A stretch of DNA of 64,000 bases from Entomortierella parvispora. Its lineage: Eukaryota; Mortierellomycota; Mortierellomycetes; Mortierellales; Mortierellaceae. Every line of letters begins with the position of its first letter. The first letter of the stretch is position 1. Below are positions 47,258-58,732 of the stretch, piece after piece. The notes beneath the pieces are model-generated. The model saw nothing but the letters and a program-made list of their open reading frames with translations, ran no database searches and was not told where the DNA came from. The translations under genes were made by a program, and so were the position numbers. The stretch covers positions 1,550,001 to 1,614,000 of the forward strand of contig OY752151.1 of NCBI GenBank assembly GCA_963573315.1, in the 5' to 3' direction.

Positions 47258-47842
47258 GTTGTCATTTATTTATGTTCATCCTATCGTGACAAAGAGACCC
47301 ATCTAGGATCTAGAACCCATGATCGAGGGCTGGCCGTCGTTGCCAGCACGGCTTCCCAGGAGCCCACACCCCTCACCTGAGATGTCACCAATGATCTCTA
47401 CAGAATCTAGGCCTCTTTGTGTCCCACATCGTCACGACAGAGAATGTTAAGGAGTCTGGGTGATAGGCAAGGCGAAAGAAGGAACGATCACCACAGACCC
47501 TTCAATCAAGATCGTACAAAGTCGCATCTTTGGTCTCTGTTATCGAATAATCATCACCTCTACTGAATATTAATGCATGCTCTCGAGCAGGGCCAGCCTG
47601 ATAGAAAGACCATGCCATAAGAAGGAAAACGAAATAAATAAAAAAAACGTGAATAGTGGCGCGCCACCAATCACGTCCCCGCGTGTGACGTTTTTCTGGC
47701 TGAGCAGGCATGTTCCTGAAGTCACGCATGCCTTCGAGAGATGACCCTGCCTGCACCAGCTCTTTTTTTTTGCTACACTTCTCTTCATTTATCATTCATT
47801 CATCCTCCCCCTCCTGCCCGACAACCTCAAACACATCTCTAA
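47258..47842. other. Intergenic region before twinfilin
   Basis: Unique-looking sequence between the inverted-repeat arm and the twinfilin leader. One 97-codon minus-strand frame (47795-47502) includes a hydrophobic stretch but no other support. No gene is called. Confidence 0.45.
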
Positions 47843-49816
47843 AGTAATTGCCACCAAGAGGACTAGTCTGCCTGGAATTGGAATTGACCAGCACCAGGGG
47901 TTAGGCAATCAAATAGAGAAGAATGCGCCACTAACCGTAGACCCCTGCTTAATTCATTCCTTTCCTTTTCCTTCCTCTCCTCTCCTCTACTCTTCTCATC
48001 AGTGTCCAACCAGACTGGAATCAAAGGTGTGAAGCGTTTTCTTCCGTGGGCTTTATTGTTTCAGTAATAATCATGCGTGGAGCCCCCTACTGAGTTTTTC
48101 TCTCAACCTCCAAAAATAATCTAGTTTCTCCCAAGCTTGCCACCGCCTGGAAACAGGCCACGGCTGCAGACAGCCGTGTCCGCATCGTCAAAGTATCTAT
48201 CATCAACGAGTCTCTAGAGGAGGATGGTACATTTGATATCAAAGGCAGCTTTGAAGAAGGTACAGAAGACCCTTTATACTCATTGATCTACATGACAAGT
48301 TCTGGCTAGCGATATCAATGGAAGAATGGATCTGAAACTCTTGCACTCCTCTAGACTTTGGAACTGTCCATGCCAACATGACCGAGAAGCAACCCGCCTA
48401 CTTCTTGGTTCGACTGGATAGCAGCAAGTCAGCCTCCGATTGGCTTTTCCTGTGCTATGTCCCGGATGTGGCACCAATCCGTCAAAAGATGATCTACGCC
48501 GCCACACGAGCCAGTTTGACCAAGGACTTGGGCGATTCTTACATCAAGGATTCGATCTATGGCACCAACATGGTACGGATAAGACTACTCTCCTATTTTA
48601 TCTTTGTCCCCTCCCTTATTTCCCACCGGAACCATGTTTGGCGATGATTACAATCGGACAGACAGGAAACATGACAGACAGCACTGGATCAATTGGCACC
48701 TACCCTACTTACACTTGGACTCTCGTAATATTAGAGCGAGTTTACTCTGGACGGATACAAGAAGCACAGAGCTAGTTTGGCTGCTCCTAAGCCCTTGACG
48801 GAGCGTGAGCGTCAGTTGGCCGAGATCGCAGCGAATGAAAAAATTATGATTGAGAACATGAAGGGAGGCGCCCACAGAAAGTCGCACGCGCCCGGTATGA
48901 GTTTCCCTCTGACAGAGAAGGCTGTTGCTGCGCTCAAGAAGTTGGTGGTGGAGGCTGCTGCTGCCAAGCCCAACGTCACCGCTAATGCCTCTGCTCTGCC
49001 CAAGAAGTTTTCGAGCCCTGCTTCGACCCCCCTGCCCGCTTCACCTCTGATCTCTTCTGGAAAGACAGTCGCGGAAGAAGAAGAAGAGCCCAAGAAGCGC
49101 ACCACCGATGTCAATGTCGAAGAGGATGAGTGGGATGATGATGAGACTGTCGAGGTTAAGAAGGTTGCGGTGGTCAAGGAAGAAGAGGAAGTTAAAGTTG
49201 AGGAGACTGTTGAGGAAACGGAGGTCGAAGAGGCTACTCCAGTAGAGAAGGAGCCTGAGGCTGCTCCAGTCAAACGCGAAAGAACTATCAACTTTGTCAA
49301 CCTTAAGATTGATGCCGAGAATGAACAGATCGAGCTCGCGGAGGAAGCCAAGATCGAAGCCTCTCAAGTCCACAAGAAAATTGCTGAGGACTCCCCCCGC
49401 TTTACCTTCTTCGCATATGAACACACGCACAAGGGCACTCCCCACGACTCTCTTGGTAAGTGAATTTTGCAAGGCAATGACAATCTGGAAGTTCTCCTTG
49501 CTTGTTTTCTAACGTTGGGTTCTTTCTCGACTTTTTTCATATAGTCTTCATGTATACCTGCCCTAGCAAATCCAAGATCCGTGAGCGCATGTTGTATTCT
49601 TCCTGCCGCGCCGGTGTGTTGGAGGCGGCAAAGAACGACGCAGGATTGAAAGTGGACAAGAAACTGGAAACGACTGACGTGTCAGACTTGACAGAGTCAT
49701 TCATCTTGGAGGAACTGCACCCTGCCAGCCAGTCAGCGTTTGGCAGCAGCACAGGTGCCAACAGTCCACGCGGCTTCAGCAAACCTGCCCGCCCTGGTGC
49801 TCGCCGTGTTATGTAA
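47843..49816 (+). CDS. TWF1: Twinfilin
   Basis: Twinfilin binds actin monomers and filament ends through two ADF-H domains. Coding exons are a single A at 47843, then 48003-48026, 48125-48259, 48355-48572, 48735-49455 and 49545-49816, giving 456 aa. The N-terminal residues SNQTGIKVSP match the family start MS-x-QTGI. The preceding G at acceptor 48002 and TG at 48003 mean the ATG is formed only after splicing (A|TG). The first ADF-H domain has APIRQKMIYAATRASLTK. The second begins MSFPLTEKAV and resumes with INFVNLKIDAENEQIELA, IAEDSPRFTFFAY and KSKIRERMLYSSCRA. Between them lies an insert of about 110 residues, Pro/Ser-rich then Glu/Lys/Val-rich, making the protein longer than the usual 330-350 aa. 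The tail FSKPARPGARRVM resembles the C-terminal capping-protein/lipid-binding tail. Confidence 0.88.
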
Positions 49817-50038
49817 TTGAGGGACCAAGATAGAGAAATAAATGAAAAAAAAGATGTCGAAAGAACAAAAAAGCCCAGGGATGCCAAGACGAACTGTGGA
49901 GACGAGGGGACTGCTCTTTCATCCCTTCACCTGTCGCTACTAGAATCAAAAAGACCATCCCCCTTCCTTTCCCACCATCTTTCTTCTACCCGATACCCAC
50001 AACCTTCTTCTCTTTCTCCCACTACAGACCTTACCACC

Positions 50039-51869
50039 ATGTCATCCACAAACAAGGACAAGACCCCAGAGACAGAACCCACAGCCTCCGACTTGACTGC
50101 TTTGGAGAACGAGCCAGTTGAAACCACCACTGAGACCACCGCCGCGACTACGACAACTGCCAAGCCAAAGTCACCCCAAGCAACCAGCACCAACATCTTT
50201 GACGACGACGAGGATGATGACGATCTTGAGGTTCATCCTGCGGCCACCACGACTGCCCCCGTCCCTGCCACCGCCAACGAAACCACCACCGCAACTGCAC
50301 CCGCTTCCGCCCCTGTTCCAGCAGGACAGTCAGAGAGAGAGGCCAAGCTGGCCATTTTAACTGAGGCCTTCCCCTCGGTTGAGAAGGAGGTGTGCGAGTT
50401 TGTGCTGGAGAGCCATCGTGGGAATGTCGAGGCGAGCATCAATGCATTGTTGGAAATCTCGGACCCTGAATTCCAGGCAGAGAGTGCTGCCCCTCCCGCA
50501 CCTGCTCCTGTCCCCGCAACAGCACCCGCACCCGCACGGTTGAACCAAGGAGGTCCACCAGCTTTGCCACGTCGACAGGGCTCGGATGTGTTGTCACAGG
50601 GTGTGGCGAACATGAACCTGGGAGGCCAACCTCATGAGATTGATGTATGTTACCATCACTTGCATTGGTTCTTCTTTTCACTCAAACTCTAACGCGTGAC
50701 GCTTTCTTCAACATGATTTTGTGAATAGCCCATCCTGTTGGCTTCAACCTCGACCCCTGAGCAGCAGCTGCGTGCGGATGAGGACTTTGCACGCACCTTG
50801 GCCGCCATGGACGAATACAGAGGTAAAGTATTTCACGCAGTTTGATATGGATTCTTTTCATTCTTTTTTTTTTTTTTGGTTCTCAGCGTGGTGTAAAATG
50901 GAAGGAACTCTTTTTTTTTTTTTTTTTCCTGGTATCTTGCGTCATTTCTTTTCTTTTTACACCGTCATTGACAAGGACCCTGCTCTGACTTTTTTTAATT
51001 TTGGATTACCATCTTAGCACGGGACAGACAGAATGTACGTGGACAGCAGCAGCAACAGCAGGATGAAGGCCCTTCGTTCGCAACGGAATTCAAGGAGCTC
51101 ATGGATGGTAATCTAGGCTGAAGAAACGACACGAAAAAAGAGGAAATCGCGTCAATTGGTGACTTGAAATTAACCCATTGCCTTTTTACCATCTAGAGGA
51201 GTTGCCCAAGATCAAAGAGCGTTTCAACGTTGCTGCTGACAGTAAGCGCGGCTTAGATATGGAGTTTGAATGTAAGGGTTGGAAAACAGTGGACTGACCC
51301 TCTATTGTTTTTGCCGTTTCAAACTTGATCAGCCACCAAGAAAAAGGTGTCTGAATGGTACAACCAGTTCAAGGCTTCCAGAGCCGAATCGGCTGCTCAG
51401 AAACAGAACAACTTAAACAATCAAGCCCATTATGACGATGGATACAGGTAAGAAGACAGGGAGGCACTGTAGATTGTACGGAGGGACTTTTTATCAAATG
51501 TATTGACCGTTTTTCTTTTTGTGTGCTCAGATCCCACCCCAACAGTGATCGATGGGAGTCCAACAACGTCGACCGTAATCGCGAACCGATTCGATTTGGA
51601 TCCAACTTGGATGACGATGAACCCCTGGGTAAGAATACATTTACTTCTGAAGACACATTTCTACCTCTGTCTACTGAAAACATGTTCGCTAATCCAACCG
51701 TTCATTAGCCCGCAACCGTGTGACTCCTCCCTTGGATGGCGCCCGCACGCCTCCATTGCCAGTTAGACCTTACAACACCGCATCCTCCGAAGTCGCGGAG
51801 GAGTCATTGACTACAAATAGCCGTCGCACGACCGTGGAGGAAGGTACAGAATCAACAACAGCGCCCTAG
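50039..51869 (+). CDS. CUE-domain protein, Cue5-like
   Basis: Seven exons (50039-50644, 50729-50822, 51018-51107, 51197-51271, 51333-51447, 51531-51628, 51709-51869) encode 412 aa. A CUE domain lies at about residues 100-145: KLAILTEAFPSVEKEVCEFV with the AFP motif, and ASINALLEISD with the di-leucine, which bind ubiquitin. Downstream, STPEQQLRADEDFARTLAAM resembles the conserved block after the CUE domain in Cue5-like autophagy adaptors. The C-terminal half is hydrophilic, with Asn/Arg/Pro-rich stretches. A role in ubiquitin-dependent sorting or autophagy follows from the family and is not shown here. The donor of exon 4 (GAA T|gtaagg) is the least certain boundary. Confidence 0.82.
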
Positions 51870-52761
51870 GACAATCGCTTGCGAGATTCTCTATAGTTGA
51901 TCTTTGCCACTAAATCGCAAAGGTCTCCCCCGCCTACGTAGCTTTCCAATACGCCAGAACCCCCCAACCTATCCGGAGATAATAATGGAAGAATGATACA
52001 CTTGCTACCGTAATAAAAAAGGGTTGCCCAATGCACGGACTTGGAGAACTTGGTGAGGTGACTTCATTGCACATGACAGGACAGACAGGGCGGTGCTCCA
52101 GGAATAGGTCCGAAAGGGCAGACCTGGGCTGTGCACAACGAAGTTATGGGCGGTAAAAAAAAAAAAAAAAAAAAAAAAAGTCCGCTCTTGGGAGGAGAGG
52201 ATTCTCCGCCTGTTTCTTCTTCCCGCCTGGATCGACCCGTGCCCTGGAGCTGTGTCTCGTCACCCTCCTTGCCGTTTGTCTTGGCACAGCATTGCACACG
52301 ACACTCGGGTTTCCGTGCTCCACGGCGAGCCACACTCGCCACTTTCGCATTCGCAAGAGTAGAAAGTCGAGCGAGCAGGGTCCGTGTGCGGGTGGGGGCA
52401 TAGCCGTGTTTCTATAAAAAAAAAGAAAAAAAAAAAAAAAAAAAAGGACATTCCATCCCAACCGGGAACTTTTTTTTTTTCTCGCTCATTCTTCTCCCCC
52501 TGTTGGAAACACCACACCGCCTTTCCTCTCTTTCTTCCTTTCTTTCCCTCTCTTCTCCCTCTCCTTCTCCTTTTCTTTCTCTTTCTTTCATCCATTTCTT
52601 CATTCTGATCTCCTCCAACTACCCGTCGAGACTCATCCCCTGCGCGTCATTGTCGTGACCAAGACATTTAAGCAATCGCCTGCAAGGATCAACTTTCCGC
52701 TCTCGTTCATACCCTCACAAATACACACGGTACCTCTGGAGAACAGGACCCTCTTACCAAC
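51870..52761. other. Intergenic region with A-runs and pyrimidine-rich leader
   Basis: This contains long A homopolymers at about 52155-52178 and 52418-52445 and a T/C-rich leader (52500-52620) before the chitin synthase ATG. No gene is seen. Confidence 0.5.
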
Positions 52762-55701
52762 ATGACCCAATACGTTCAGCTCCAGGACTTCAGCTATCCT
52801 GGACCAGAGGCAACGCCTGCCATGGGTCACAGCTCTGCTTACCAGCAACATCCACCTTCCGCAGAGACTCCTTTCTTGGCCCCTCGCTACGTCGGCGAGG
52901 CCCCCGAACGCCAGGAACGTCGCTACAAGACCAAGAAGAACGTTCAGCTCACGGATGGAAACTTGGTGTTGATGTCCCCCGTCCCCACACATTATCTCCA
53001 GCACCAAAAGCAACAGGATGGCGAAGAATGGGAGTTTATGAGATACACCGCCGTCACCTGCGACCCGGACGACTTCAAGAATGAAAACTACACGCTGCGA
53101 CCCGCCATGTGGCACCGAGAAACGGAGCTGTTTATTGTCGTAACAATGTACAACGAAGACGAGATCTTGTTTGCAGAGACGATGCACGCCATCATCAAGA
53201 ATATTCGACATCTGGTCTCCAGGACCAACTCAAAGACATGGGGCGAAGGCTCTTGGGAAAAGGTTGTGGTCTGTATCGTAGCGGATGGGCGAAAGAAGTG
53301 TAACGAAAAGGTCTACAACTACCTGGCAGCCATGGGTGTCTACCAGGAAGGTATCGCCAAGCGAGAGGTTAACGACAAGCCAGTTCAAGCGCATATCTAT
53401 GAGGTATTGTCCGTCCGCCAGTTCTCCCCACCCCCCCCCCCCCCCCCCTGAAATCACTCCATGAAAGAAAAAAGGGAAAAAAATGCCTTCATGACTTGCA
53501 GGAGGCAAGCAATCGAATCTGACATCACCTTTCCTCTTTTGTTTTGGACTGGTCGCCTGTTTCTTTTTATAGTACACTACACAGGTGACGATCGACCCGC
53601 AGATGAAGATTGTAGAGTCCAAGTCCAGCGACTATGCACCAGTCCAGATCATGTTCTGTCTAAAGGAACAAAACGCAAAAAAGCTGAACTCACATCGTTG
53701 GTTCTTCAACGCCTTCGGACCCGTCATCAACCCGCGCGTCTGTGTCTTGCTGGATGTGGGTACGAGGCCAGGACCAACTTCGATCTATCAACTCTGGAAG
53801 GTCTTTGACCTGAACTCAAACGTGGCTGGAGCCTGTGGTGAGATCAAACCTGTCAAGGGGGCGGCTGCCAAGAATTTGCTGAACCCATTGGTGGCTGCAC
53901 AGAACTTTGAGTACAAGATGGTAAAGAGCGCGTTCGGGCTATTTTTGTTTTCGTTTGGCTTTTGGTATTGACGTTCAGGGAGTGACGGCTGTTGCGTTTT
54001 CTTGGGCTAACACCAAGGATTTTTTTGAATATGAACGACACAGAACAACATTCTGGACAAGCCTTTGGAGTCTGTCATTGGATACATTTCGGTACTTCCA
54101 GGAGCCTTCTCGGCATACAGATACCGCGCCCTGCTTACAGCACCAGAGACGCCAAACGAGGGACCCCTGATTAGTTACTTCAAGGGCGAGAAACCTTCAG
54201 CAGACTCTGGAATCTTTGATGCCAACATGTACCTGGCTGAAGATCGTATTCTGTGTTTCGAACTGGTGGCTAAGCGCAACTACGCATGGACATTGCGCTA
54301 TGTCAAGGCTGCCTGGGCAGAGACGGATGTTCCGGATACGGTGCCAGAATTGATCAGTCAACGTCGTCGATGGTTGAACGGAACTTTTTTCGTGGCACTC
54401 TTTTCAATTTTCCACTTTGGCAAGATTTACAAGAGTGATCACGCGATGTGGAGAAAGGTGCTTTTCCATTTGCAGCTCGTGTACAACGTGATGAGCATCC
54501 TGTTCAGTTGGTTTGCCATTGTAAGTGGAAGATGAACGAGACTAAAGGGCCATAACCGGGATGAAATACTAACAATGTCCTTGGTCGACTTGACATAGGC
54601 CAACATCTACCTCACCTTTTATATCCTCGCCAATGCTTTGACGGACCCTGAAACCAGTCCATTCGGGAACAACAATGTCGCCAAAGTGTTGTTTGTCATC
54701 TTGCAGTACCTATACCAGTTCCTTGTCATCTGCATGTTTGTGCTCAGTTTGGGCAACCGACCTACAGGGTGAGGACTTGATCTTACATAGCATCCGGATA
54801 TATCAACGGAGCTGTTGCTAATTCCTTTAATTTCAATGACCAATAGATCACGCCTCATGTATACAGGAGCCATGATCTTTTTCGCGTTCTTGATGATTTA
54901 CATGACATTTGCGGCCATCTGGATGACAAAACTCGGAATCCAACACGCAATAGACAATGGAGCAACAAATTTCTCGGCCATCATGGCGGACCCGACATTC
55001 AGGGACGTTATTCTTTCGTTGGCTTCGACCTATGGACTCTATCTCGTTGGATCCATCATCTACCTCGACCCCTGGCACATGCTTACCAGCTTTGTCCAGT
55101 ACCTCTGCATGATGCCAAGGTATGAATGGTTTAGTAGCTACTGGCACTCAATGGCCATCAGTGTCTCTTATCGACTGTATTAACGTCCAATTGTTTTATT
55201 CTCGTTTTCTGTAGTTACGTGAACGTGCTAAATGTGTACGCGTTCTGTAATACGCACGATGTCAGTTGGGGAACCAAGGGAGACACGATTGAAAAGATGG
55301 ACTTGGGCGCAGTAAAGTCGACGTCTGATGCCAAGACAGCAGAGGTGACTGTTGCCGTGCCAGTAGAGGAGAAGGACATCAACGAAAACTACCAGTTAGC
55401 CCTTGACTCTCTGTTGGACAAGACTGTGGAGGTGAAGCAGAAACGAGACGCCAAGACCAAGCAAGAAGACTACTACAAGGCTTTCAGGAGTCGTCTGGTG
55501 GTATTGTGGTGCGCGACGAATGCACTGCTAGTCAGCGTGGTGTCGTACGATGGAGCCAGCAAATCGGAAGCCTATGTGAACAGGTCGCAAGCCTACTTGG
55601 CTTTTGTGCTGTGGTCGGTCGCGTTCTTGTCGGCGTTTAGGTTTGTGGGAAGCGTGGTGTACATCTTCTTGAGACTGATCTCGGGCGAGTTGAGATGGTA
55701 G
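52762..55701 (+). CDS. Chitin synthase (family 2 glycosyltransferase, class I-III type)
   Basis: Six exons (52762-53403, 53573-53920, 54044-54520, 54599-54768, 54847-55119, 55215-55701) encode 798 aa. The enzyme polymerises UDP-GlcNAc into chitin at the plasma membrane. The catalytic signatures are present: [18 protein letters not shown], a DVGT-containing donor-site segment, [21 protein letters not shown] and SWGTKG. Several membrane helices follow QRRRW. The N-terminal cytosolic part is short (about 110 residues) and there is no myosin or cytochrome-b5 domain, which places it with the smaller class I-III enzymes. Intron 1 contains a C-run near 53430-53449. All junctions keep frame. Confidence 0.95.
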
Positions 55702-56049
55702 TCTCTCTTCTATATATCTTCTTCAGTCCTTTGCTCGACTGAATAGTTTCGTCATGTAGCACTTTTTTTTATTGTAGATAGTCGGTTCAATTGATACGTA
55801 TTTTTTCAAACTAAAAAGGAGTTGCTGTGCTGGTCAGTTATGTGGCAATGCGATGTGGCAACTGCATGATGTGTGACCATGGTTTGTCCTCTGTGCGGAA
55901 CCACACACCCCAAATTGAGCTCATGCGAATAAGAATTGGGTGGGAACAACAACGGTTGTTGTTCTTCTTTTGTCTCTTTTCCTCTTCGCACCTTTCCTTT
56001 TCTTTCTTATTGTTCCTCCTGTCGCGTTGCCCCAGGACGAGGAGTCACA
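55702..56049. other. Intergenic region, no gene seen
   Basis: 348 bp of the chitin synthase 3' end and the leader of the next gene. An in-frame upstream ATG at 55936 would add 38 Cys/Ser-rich residues that have no counterpart in the paralog, so it was not used. Confidence 0.5.
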
Positions 56050-56844
56050 ATGGACCACGATGAATTCAACCAGAGACACACCTTTGACTTTGACTATAGC
56101 AACATTGACAGGGTCAGTGAGATCAAGCAGGGAATTTACTTCATCGAAACTCATGCCTCTCAACGCAATAAGCAGGAACTCCGTCCTGCCAAGAAAAGGA
56201 ACTGGAAACAAAGCGATATCACAGTCCGAGGACGCGGGTGGTTGAGTTGTGGGTCTCCGTGGGAAGTAAATGTCTTGAAGAAAGGAAAGGATCGTCAAGG
56301 ACGCCCATTCACAAGAGTCTCTTTTAAAACCTGGGGCCAGTATTTGGCCCATCCTCCGAATCCATATAAAGACAAGACTGGTTCCTGTAAAGCGTTCATG
56401 ACTCTTCTCTATCACGAGGATATTGTCGCGTGGGAACTGCGACCAGTGTGGGGACCAGGGACAAAAGTAGAAGCGTACCAGATTGTGGTCCCCAACATTG
56501 GCTCAGACTCTCCAGAAGGAGGAGAAAGAGAAGAGGAAAATGAAGGCGACCATGACGATAGAGAAACAATCGGCCTATTTTCCGAATTGAAGGAGATAGA
56601 GAAGGGTACCTTCGCGCCTGCCCTCGGTCCTTTTAGATTTCCAAGGCAATTTCGGAGCTGGCGACTGAGGCCAGTGCTTCCGCAGGACAAAGGACTATTC
56701 ATGGAGAATGTCCATAAACCGACCATGAATGTTAGCCCACTGGTTTATGGCTTGATCCTTTTTTTGATTGGGCTGATCTATGCCCTCGGCCTTGTTCGCT
56801 TGGTCTTCCGTCTTATCATCCTTGCCAGCCTGCTCTGCTTATAA
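56050..56844 (+). CDS. Unrecognised protein with YLAHPPN motif and C-terminal membrane hairpin (paralog A)
   Basis: A single-exon frame of 264 aa starting at the ATG at 56050 (MDHDEFNQRH). I do not recognise the family. A compact domain at about residues 20-140 has GIYFIE, RGWLSCGSPWEVNVL, QYLAHPPNPYKDK and VAWELRPVW. A second, shorter block, FRFPRQFRSWRLRPV, may be a related repeat. Between them is an acidic linker (GGEREEENEGDHDD). The C-terminus has two hydrophobic segments (LVYGLILFLIGLIYALGLV, then VFRLIILASLLCL), suggesting tail anchoring in a membrane. It is followed 305 bp later by a paralog in the same orientation. The Trp-Arg/Leu spacing is loosely like a beta-trefoil, which is speculation. 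Confidence 0.65.
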   Translation: MDHDEFNQRHTFDFDYSNIDRVSEIKQGIYFIETHASQRNKQELRPAKKRNWKQSDITVRGRGWLSCGSPWEVNVLKKGKDRQGRPFTRVSFKTWGQYLAHPPNPYKDKTGSCKAFMTLLYHEDIVAWELRPVWGPGTKVEAYQIVVPNIGSDSPEGGEREEENEGDHDDRETIGLFSELKEIEKGTFAPALGPFRFPRQFRSWRLRPVLPQDKGLFMENVHKPTMNVSPLVYGLILFLIGLIYALGLVRLVFRLIILASLLCL

Positions 56845-57149
56845 TGACTACAGAACCACTCTCCGTGAAACTATTGCGACTTGGGACTACAACATCCCTC
56901 TCTCTACATCATGGTCCCTTGAATTCTCACATCGATGGTCTGTGAAATGTTTGCCTGAACACAATAAAAAACCACAAAAGACATTTTCTCTTCCTTTTTC
57001 TCTTTGTCTCTCACTCACATTTTCCTTTTGATCTTTCCTCCTTCGCTGTCACCCGAGCCTCTTCATTCAAGTCCTGTCTATTCTCGTTTCCGCAAGTCTG
57101 CCCAAGCCATCCCCCTTGCAAAATAGTAAGGGAAGAAAATATCGGGAGC
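56845..57149. other. Short intergenic region between paralogs
   Basis: 305 bp with a TTTTCTCTTCC-type pyrimidine-rich stretch (about 56985-57045) that may be the leader of the second paralog. Nothing else is seen. Confidence 0.5.
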
Positions 57150-57893
57150 ATGGCGACCTTCAACAGCAACCAAAACCACGATCGTTATAACCACGACAAC
57201 CTTTTCAACTTCAAAGGCTTTTTCGAGGGCAACACAGGAACCCTAGACGGATTTTATACCATTGAGATGGATGCGAAATTGAACTCTGTCTGGCAGCTCT
57301 GCCTGGTCAAGAATCGGCAATGGACTAAAGACGACGTTATAATTGAAAAACGGGGCATTCTCGGAGTCGAGAAACCATGGCGGATCAAGTTCTTGGGACC
57401 ACAGCACGTCGGAGACGTCTCCTACAGATTCTCGATCATGGATGTAAGAACGGGTCATTACTTGGCCCATCCTCCGAACCGACCAGACGATAGAAGTCAA
57501 TCTTGGGGCCTGTTCACATGCCCTGGCTTCCACAAGGACTTGACTGAATGGGAATTATCGCCAACCGGAAATATCATAGTTCCCCCTTGTTCTTTGCAGA
57601 ATGTTGGAGGAACTGCAAGTACGGGAGGTTTTGGTGATACTACAATGGTTCTGAGCACCTTCATGGGAACAACAAAAGACAAAAACGGTAACGCCTTAGA
57701 GTCAGAGTTCAAACCTACGCTGAAGCCCTTGGGATCACGTCTTCAACACCAGAATTGGCGGATAAAATGCCCTCCAAAGGACTGGCAGGACTATAGAGAA
57801 ATCCCGTTTGATGATATTGTCAGAGGGCTTTGTCTTTGTTGTTGGATTTGCTTGTTTTATTCTGACGACTGGAAAAGTCTCCTTTTTAGATAG
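57150..57893 (+). CDS. Unrecognised protein with YLAHPPN motif (paralog B)
   Basis: A single-exon frame of 247 aa. It shares with the upstream gene the order G-x-Y-x-IE, R-x-W-x-x-D, a PW pair, the exact string YLAHPPN, and WELSP for WELRP. The rest is strongly diverged. A second block near the C-terminus (RLQHQNWRIKCPP) parallels FRSWRLRPV of paralog A. The end is weakly hydrophobic (GLCLCCWICLFY) rather than a clear hairpin. The N-terminal 15 residues are Asn/His-rich. This is a tandem duplicate of an unknown, perhaps lineage-specific, family. Confidence 0.65.
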   Translation: MATFNSNQNHDRYNHDNLFNFKGFFEGNTGTLDGFYTIEMDAKLNSVWQLCLVKNRQWTKDDVIIEKRGILGVEKPWRIKFLGPQHVGDVSYRFSIMDVRTGHYLAHPPNRPDDRSQSWGLFTCPGFHKDLTEWELSPTGNIIVPPCSLQNVGGTASTGGFGDTTMVLSTFMGTTKDKNGNALESEFKPTLKPLGSRLQHQNWRIKCPPKDWQDYREIPFDDIVRGLCLCCWICLFYSDDWKSLLFR

Positions 57894-58299
57894 GGGAGTA
57901 AATACCCTATTCAGTATAAGAATTGAATGACTAGGAGATGAGCATGCAACTGAGGAACAGAGCAGCACACTGCAATTCTCCTTGACAAAATGATTAAAAA
58001 GACGTGTCTTCTTTGCAGATGCCCTTTTCGCTGAATTTAACATCACAGCGACTGGCCTGAGCGGGATATACGAAGGTATTGTCTGCTTCTCGTTAAGTTT
58101 CCTGCTCGGGACGCAGTAGGCTCGACCCAGCCCCTCTACGAGGACATGACCGCTTCGCGGTCACGTAGCGAGGAGAGAGGGGTGGGGACGCAGAAAGAGG
58201 CAACCATACCCTTAATATATGACACGTGATATGTTACATTAGTCACGTGATTGTAATTATGTGACCTTGGTTGAATACTGCTAATGATTCTCTGAAAAT
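57894..58299. other. Spacer before the retrotransposon
   Basis: No gene is seen. It contains an imperfect palindrome (listed separately) and two TCACGTGA/ACACGTGA-type sites at about 58222-58252, separated by 20 bp. The last bases, AAAAT, are duplicated on the far side of the retroelement. Confidence 0.5.
58131..58182. repeat. Imperfect palindrome with perfect 7-bp core stem
   Basis: The centre TGACCGC-TTC-GCGGTCA pairs perfectly, and the outer arms CCCCTCT and AGAGGGG also pair. The intermediate parts match partially. It could form a hairpin or be the core of a small repeat. Confidence 0.6.
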
Positions 58300-58711
58300 T
58301 GTAGCACCACAAGCCTCGACTGAGCAAGGGTCCTACCTATCAATCCAGATAGGCTCGGTCGCGAGAGAGGAAGAGAGTACTTGGAAGGGTGTTGGTTATG
58401 AAGGGTTTATTGAAGTGTGAAAGATATGGTGTTACTTGGAAAGGAGTTGTTAACTGAAGAAAGAAGAAGAGAAGACTATGGAGACTTATAAGAGACTACG
58501 GAAGAAGGGGAACTACGATTGTGAGGTTAGAAGTGCGCATGATCGGAGGATTATGCGCTTAACGGTTGAGTAGGGTTGGACGGGTTCTGAAGCAACAGCA
58601 AAACGGGGGTTTTGCTGAAAAGGAGCGGAAAAACGTGCGGCGACGCGACTTGGGCGACTTGGTCACGTGATGAAGTCTGGACGGGGTTCAAAAGAGCGTC
58701 GGTGCACGACA
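58300..58711 (-). repeat. LTR, 3' end of the element
   Basis: 412 bp on + from TGTAGCACCACAAGCC to GTGCACGACA, with TG...CA ends. It appears identical to 63320-63731. It is the downstream LTR of the minus-strand element. A purine-rich tract (GGGGAG on the minus strand, 58712-58717) abuts it as the likely polypurine tract. Confidence 0.95.
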
Positions 58712-58732
58712 CTCCCCAAACAAGGGTAAAGC

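Noticed and set aside
47502-47795. 97-codon minus-strand frame with one hydrophobic stretch
   Set aside because: Single short frame with no homologue recognised and no promoter signal. Possible but unsupported small protein.
57894-58299. Possible tRNA gene as a Ty3-type integration target
   Set aside because: Looked for A-box/B-box sequences and a cloverleaf on both strands; none was convincing.
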